A stretch of 64,000 nucleotides of DNA from Torreya grandis (Eukaryota; Streptophyta; Pinopsida; Cupressales; Taxaceae). Positions 60,740 through 64,000 of this stretch are shown here, one piece after another. The notes beneath the pieces were generated by a model. It was given only the letters and a program-made list of their open reading frames with translations, searched no databases and was not told where the DNA came from. The position numbers and the translations under genes are program-made. The stretch is taken from positions 396,001 to 460,000 of the forward strand of contig JARHVA010004227.1 in assembly GCA_037957365.1 (NCBI GenBank). Reading direction: 5' to 3'. Within the stretch, counting starts at the first letter, position 1. Each line of letters starts with the position of its first letter.

Positions 60740-61025
60740 TGTATAGTGTCAGGTTCAAAAATAGCCAAATATACACAAGTGGACCAAGTGTTTCAAAATA
60801 ATGAAAAAACACAATTAAAAAAGGTCTTGTACCAAAATTAAATGTTTTGAATGCCACATCTAATGCCTCTTTAGTGATATTTTTAAAATTTGTGCATGCC
60901 ATTAAAAACTTATAAGTTACAAAATAAATAGGGTGATTAAAGATTTCCTCACCTAGTTTCATGAATATAGATCCAACAATACTCAAAGCATCAAAATGTA
61001 AATGAAATAACTTATTTTGGTCAAT
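60740..61025 (-). pseudogene. E4 RNase H, N-terminal half
   Basis: An open frame of 84 codons (60,732-60,986, minus) with a short upstream extension reads FDALSIVGSIFMKLGEEIFN, then HPIYFVTYKF and a ITKEALDVAFKTF segment. This matches the gypsy RNase H pattern (CDAS-x-A-x-G-A-V-L, HPIxYxSRxL, TEKExLAxVxAxxKF). The catalytic D of CDAS and the E of the TEKE block appear kept. After about residue 50 the resemblance is lost, close to the E5 insertion. Confidence 0.7.
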
Positions 61026-61229
61026 AAATAATAGTTTAGGAGAACATTAAAGTTTTACCTTCAATATTTCAAATGATTCTTTCTACCTACCTATCAACAC
61101 AAATGAATCATATTTTCCTAAAAATCATTCTAAAGTCCTAATAATATGTGCATGGTTCTTGATGAACATGTGATGATATACACAATGATTGAAAAAATGT
61201 ACTCACCTCATTTTGACTCATGACACTTG

Positions 61230-61790
61230 AAATTAAAAAATCTCAGTCAGATAACATACCTTCCTTATAGATGGCATGTCCTAAAAGTGTGTCAAATAAA
61301 AACTTCAAACATGCATTTCCTTAGACTCAATGAATTTGTTGGTTATCTACACCTTTAAAACATACGGTGCATATATTCTAATAATTATATTTCATAAGAC
61401 CATAAATAATTTATTCATAAATATCACTTGAAGTAACTTGTGAATAAATTATCAAACTATATCTTCTACAATGCTTGAAAAATACTATTGGCGTATTGTT
61501 TAATCTATAAGTAATAACACTATATGAAAAACAACCATTCTATTAAAAATGTGGTATTTTATCTATCTTCACCTTCTATCTAAACTTTATGGTACCCAAA
61601 ATATCCATTAAATAACATGGATATATCTCTCCTAGCTAATCTCTCTAATGCCTCTTAATTAAAATTAGTATGAAATGATTGTGTATGCATTTTTTATTCA
61701 ATACCCTATATTCCATGTACACTTGAATCTAACCATATTTATTAACACTTGTCATCTTTAATATTACTAAGTCTAATTCCTCCACTAGAT
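61230..61790 (-). pseudogene. E4 reverse transcriptase
   Basis: On the minus strand the sequence YRVLNKKCIHNHFIL (about 61,700) matches the DYRxLNxxTIKNxFPLP block. Broken pieces follow for the fingers and palm (YRLNNTPIVFF for the PFGLxNAPxxFQ block near 61,500) and finally LFDTLLGHAI near 61,275. The YxDD box is not readable. Stops are frequent. Confidence 0.65.
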
Positions 61791-63389
61791 AAATCATTCT
61801 TGTATCTAGAATTTATCTCATTCTACAAAAGTGTATGTAGGTTCAGTTTCATTTTGTACAACCATTTATTTACCATCATGACCACTTCATGTAACTTGAT
61901 AACCGTTTTTATGAATGATTTATACACCCAATTAATTTTAGTAGAATTATTATGGAAAAAATATCTTTACTCTTAAATTAACATGACTAACGGAGATAAT
62001 TACATGCCAATTAAGTAATCTCTAATTGTGGCTATCCTTGGATCTTCATTTGTGTATATGTTTACATTTTTCATATGAAATAGTTTGTTAGAGTATTTAT
62101 CTTCACCAAACGACACATTTTATACTTTTATTTATCATGTGTATGTTTCCACATTAATATAATGTACCTATTATTTAGTCTACTTTCTCTATCTTGTTTT
62201 CTCAATCTGTGCATTTTAAAAATATTGCACATTTGCTTATTTTATTCTAGAGTCTCATTCATTCCCTATATAAATAGCATATTTATTGTGTACTATTATA
62301 AAAAACTAATCTCTTTAACTCTATCTTCCATCCTTGTATCATTCCAAAAGATGGTATCTTCTATCAACTTTATTATTTCTAGCTATATAGTAGTTCTGTG
62401 AAACTTGAAAAATCACATAAATTATTATTTGATTAATTTATAATATGTCATCTCTCTCTAATTAATTAAGAGTGTACCATGTACATGCCCAAGTTTTTAT
62501 AATTCCATATAGCACATGTACTAAAAACTATATGGGAAGTAATAAACTACATATGGTCCAAATTTATTCACAAGCATTTAAGTGTTCATCAAGGATTGTT
62601 GCTCATCTATAAAATTTTAAACCTTTATTTATGTTTATTTTATTAAATATCGTAAAAAAATATTATTTAACCTTTTCCCAAACTATTAGATTAGGACCAT
62701 GTGTTTCCCATTATCATTCAACTATCATGTGCAATGTGTGAACTAGTTTTGCTACTTTCTCTACTTATATTTATAGGTAAGCTTCTAATTATTATACATA
62801 TTCATTGACACATCGACCCATAATATTTAGTCAACTTAGAAAAAATTCATATTATTATTTGAAATGCCCTTTTTGGTGTTTGAGATACAAGTGACCCCCA
62901 TTAATTATTGTGTCCTTTAACTAGATTAGTTCTAACTCATTATGTGTTAATTTTGATCACTTCACTACTTACTGATTTAAATGCCTTAAAAGTTCTATGA
63001 ATTTTAAGAAAGTAGATTCATATACCTATTAAAACCATCTCTAAAAATCCACACTAGTATAATCTAACATTGAAGCTCCAATTTGTCAACTTATCCTCCC
63101 ATCATCATGTGGATCTATATATTTCTTACCATGCACAATTACATTATATATATTTTTGATATCTTCATCAATGTCAACATGATCCATACATGCAAGTTCA
63201 TTATCATTATCTAATGGAATAAAAACCCTCTATTCTCAATTATCAAATCTCATTTAGTGTTTTTTAAAGTGCATATCAAATTTATTTTCATAAAAAGACA
63301 TTCCAAATAATGATAGAAAGTTATCAACTCTTAATTTCCCTAATACCTACAATTTTCCTATGAACTTTGTTTTCATAATGTCACTTTCA
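61791..63389 (-). other. E4 region between RT and protease
   Basis: It is AT-rich, and no motif is recognised on either strand. It is probably the linker between protease and RT with degraded RT N-terminus. Plus-strand open frames at 61,749-61,976 and 62,162-62,401 are hydrophobic and have no known content. Confidence 0.3.
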
Positions 63390-63620
63390 ACACTCTTAAA
63401 AATTCCAATTGGATTATAACAAGTCTTATTTTCCATGAATTGTTTTCTTTTTTGAGGGAACCAACTTTAGAATTCCCATTATTCTCCATGCACCTTTAGT
63501 CAAGGTATTAACCTCTACACCCCTATCTAATAGGATGTTGTTTAACATTCAATCATTGATCTTAGCATCAATGATTAACAATTTATCATATGCATAATTA
63601 TTTCAACTATGATCTCTTTA
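63390..63620 (-). pseudogene. E4 retropepsin-like protease
   Basis: The minus strand reads NNILLDRGVEVNTLTKGAWRI and then MGILKLVPS. This fits the gypsy protease pattern ILxDxGS-x-VNILxxxxWxxLG, with the catalytic D kept but the following T/G-G changed (D-R-G). It lies upstream, on the minus strand, of the E4 RT. Confidence 0.6.
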
Positions 63621-64000
63621 GTGTGTTCATTGAAATTCTCTAGCAATTCACTTATGTTAAACATGAGTCGTGTCTTTAATAAAAATAAAAACCCTTCATT
63701 TTTCAAAAAATAGAATATATTAGTTAACTCTTCCACTTTGATTTCACTCAGACCTCTATTCTAACACTCTCCAATAATGTATTCCATCTCTTATTCATTT
63801 TAAACTTCACATTTTATATTTTCTATCATTTTTCATAACTTCACATAATATTTTGAGTTATGCATCCAAGTCATTTGTAACCATTAATTACAACATGTAC
63901 ACTACAATTTCTATTCATTGAGTGGGAACTTACCTTAAATATGTTTATACCCCACTCATTGTAGTAATATTCACCTCAGGACTCAAATTTTAATTCTTAT
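63621..64000. other. AT-rich right end of window
   Basis: This is presumably E4 gag on the minus strand, but no motif could be read in the last 380 bases. Confidence 0.25.

Larger units (their letters stand above)
49758..64000 (-). mobile_element. E4: Ty3/gypsy element, split by E5, runs off the right edge
   Basis: On the minus strand, from right to left, protease (63.4-63.6 kb), RT (61.2-61.8 kb), RNase H (60.7-61.0 and 53.3-53.5 kb) and integrase (50.9-53.0 kb) are in gypsy order. RNase H is interrupted by the 7.3-kb insertion E5. The 3' LTR starts at 49,758 going left. Gag and the 5' LTR lie beyond 64,000. All domains are broken. Confidence 0.7.

Noticed and set aside
61749..62401. Plus-strand open frames of 75-79 codons
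   Set aside because: They oppose the E4 RT-protease linker and show only compositional hydrophobicity.

Overview
The window looks like a repeat desert from a large, AT-rich plant nuclear genome. Every recognisable coding trace is a decayed LTR retrotransposon. I see no convincing host gene, no tRNA or rRNA, no CRISPR array and nothing prokaryotic. The plant assignment rests on Ty1/copia elements with a tRNA-iMet primer-binding site (TGGTATCAGAGC), plant-type Ty3/gypsy gag knuckles (C-X2-H-X4-H-X4-C) and old nested LTR pairs whose stops and mismatches are mostly compatible with C-to-T decay. A gymnosperm or another giant-genome plant is plausible, but the sequence does not prove it.

Layout, left to right. 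(1) About 1-9,450: an old Ty3/gypsy element (E1) on the minus strand, with integrase, RNase H, reverse transcriptase, protease and gag traces in that order from left to right. A three-unit, roughly 180-bp repeat lies behind its integrase. (2) 9,450-13,777: mostly unassigned AT-rich DNA with a 387-bp offset duplication and a 41-bp minisatellite. (3) 13,778-31,494: a minus-strand LTR element (E2) with about 1.43-kb LTRs, gag and protease but no polymerase. A third LTR copy abuts its 5' LTR across an 18-bp primer-site-like junction. Two plus-strand copia elements, C1 (19,728-23,682, target duplication TTAGG) and C2 (24,331-28,255, target duplication TCATC), are inserted into its gag region. (4) 33,016-43,402: E3, a plus-strand gypsy-type element with 1.36-kb LTRs, a long gag, a duplicated zinc-knuckle and a residual integrase tail, but no reverse transcriptase. 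(5) 43,403-45,850: a 267-bp tandem duplication, a long inverted repeat and a minisatellite of unknown origin. (6) 49,758-64,000: a minus-strand gypsy element (E4) whose RNase H domain is split by another LTR element (E5, about 53,479-60,734, gag only). E4 runs off the right edge.

The most unusual signal is a CpG-rich 12-bp palindrome, ACCGACGTCGGT, with many partly decayed copies. It is concentrated in the LTRs and the middle of both copia elements, and in the LTRs and 5' leader of the unrelated gypsy element E3, where it forms an exact 41-bp-period array between primer site and gag start. The palindrome joins two inverted ACCGAC (DRE-type) cores over a GACGTC (ACGT-core) centre. It could be a shared transcription-factor site, an RNA dimerisation or packaging signal, or a methylation target. 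Which of these applies is inference.

No set of genes here works together as a host pathway. The coding remnants are parts of retrotransposon replication machinery (capsid, protease, integrase, RT and RNase H), all interrupted. The internal regions of C1, C2, E2 and E3 lack polymerase, so those copies would have needed enzymes supplied by relatives.
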